In this document: positions 63,682-64,000 of the stretch, piece after piece
How positions within the stretch are numbered: the stretch's first letter is position 1
Layout: each line of letters starts with the position of its first letter
Source of the DNA: Semisulcospira habei
Lineage: Eukaryota > Mollusca > Gastropoda > Semisulcospiridae
DNA: 64,000 bases
NCBI GenBank assembly: GCA_036245525.1
Contig: BTPG01000005.1
Location: 205,234,210 to 205,298,209 of the forward strand
Direction of reading: 5' to 3'
The notes under the pieces: generated by a model
What the model was told of the DNA's origin: nothing
Seen by the model: only the letters and a program-made list of their open reading frames with translations
Database searches by the model: none
Position numbers and translations under genes: made by a program

Positions 63682-63847
63682 ATGGGAATGCGCAAGATGA
63701 TGCTTGTTTTCCTGCTTTGTGGATGTCTGGCTGGGGGTGGCCATGCTGAGGATGTCGTGGTCAACACGCCCCAATGATCTCTACGTGGAACTCGAGCCAG
63801 CTTCATGGGCAAGACCATCAGCACTTTCCTCGGCGTTCCTTACGGCG
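63682..63847 (+). pseudogene. 5' exon of a type-B carboxylesterase-like gene, with in-frame TGA
   Basis: ATG 63682 opens a classic signal peptide (MRKMMLVFLLCGCLAGGGHA) followed by EDVVVNTPQ. After TGA at 63775 the same frame continues SLRGTRASFMGKTISTFLGV then PYGG, ending at donor gtaaat (63848). The pattern VVNTPxGxLRGTR ... FLGVPYG is the N-terminus of the carboxylesterase/cholinesterase family. TGA occupies the position of an expected glycine codon (GGA). No second exon is visible because the window ends. It could be a pseudogene, an allele, or a sequencing error. Confidence 0.65.
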
Positions 63848-63907
63848 GTAAATATACTTCGTACAGCCTGTCCAACTGTAACCCCTTAGCTGTCTGTGGA
63901 CGCAGAA

Positions 63908-64000
63908 GTCAAAGACTGGATGACTTGCAACAGACTCAAGTTAAATGATGACAAAACAGAGAGCATGCTTGTTGGTACTCGAGCTAGAACATCCGCCTCC
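63908..64000 (+). mobile_element. LINE reverse transcriptase fragment (runs off the window)
   Basis: Reads VKDWMTCNRLKLNDDKTESM then LVGTRA, the conserved RT block after the FADD box (W...NxLKLNxxKTE) of CR1/Jockey-like LINEs. It lies in the intron after the carboxylesterase-like exon. Confidence 0.7.

Overview
This is animal genomic DNA, not prokaryotic: one gene is split by 18 introns with GT-AG (once GC-AG) borders, and the rest is dense with retrotransposons, palindromic MITEs, minisatellites and microsatellites. The repeat style (RTE-type LINEs, DIRS, tRNA-like SINEs, long foldback MITEs) fits a lophotrochozoan, most likely a marine gastropod or other mollusc; that assignment is inference.

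The main gene lies on the + strand from 9442 (ATG, with an in-frame stop just upstream) to 53441 (TGA). I joined 19 exons by hand. All phases agree and give a 2844-nt CDS (947 aa). The product is a Patched/NPC1-like RND-family membrane protein: a first TM helix, a glycosylated loop, a sterol-sensing-type TM bundle with a GIGVDD motif, a second loop, a second TM bundle with a GLAVDYSAH motif, and a cytoplasmic tail. At 63682-63847 there is a separate 5' exon of a type-B carboxylesterase-like gene. It has a signal peptide but an in-frame TGA where glycine is expected.

Layout. 1-9.4 kb: two LINE families (zinc-finger LINE-A; RTE-2), an RTE-1 tail fragment, a foldback element and C/G tracts, but none of the palindromic MITEs. 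9.44-9.54 kb: exon 1. Intron 1 carries a decayed full-length RTE-1 (11.7-15.0 kb). 16-32 kb: exons 2-13, with hairpin MITEs in most introns, a 7x136-bp array and, in intron 6, a deleted DIRS element with intact inverted termini. Intron 13 (32.3-39.8 kb): an RTE-1 copy inserted head-on into another RTE-1 copy, each with a target duplication, then a 23x67-bp array and a 6x69-bp array. 39.8-45 kb: exons 14-18. Intron 18 (45.0-53.2 kb): three related miRNA-like hairpins and about 20 MITEs. 53.4-64 kb: the 3' flank with a 100-bp minisatellite, a triple-nested insertion (MITE containing LINE containing retroposon), satellite-bearing repeats and the carboxylesterase exon.

The most striking pattern is the hairpin MITEs. 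Several families (called F1-F8 here) mostly begin TTAACCC and end GGGTTAA, with TTAA as the presumed target duplication as in piggyBac-type elements. There are about 60 copies or remnants between 9.9 and 62 kb. Many sit 30-80 bp from splice sites, neighbours share a single TTAA, and their arms appear to have seeded most of the minisatellites.
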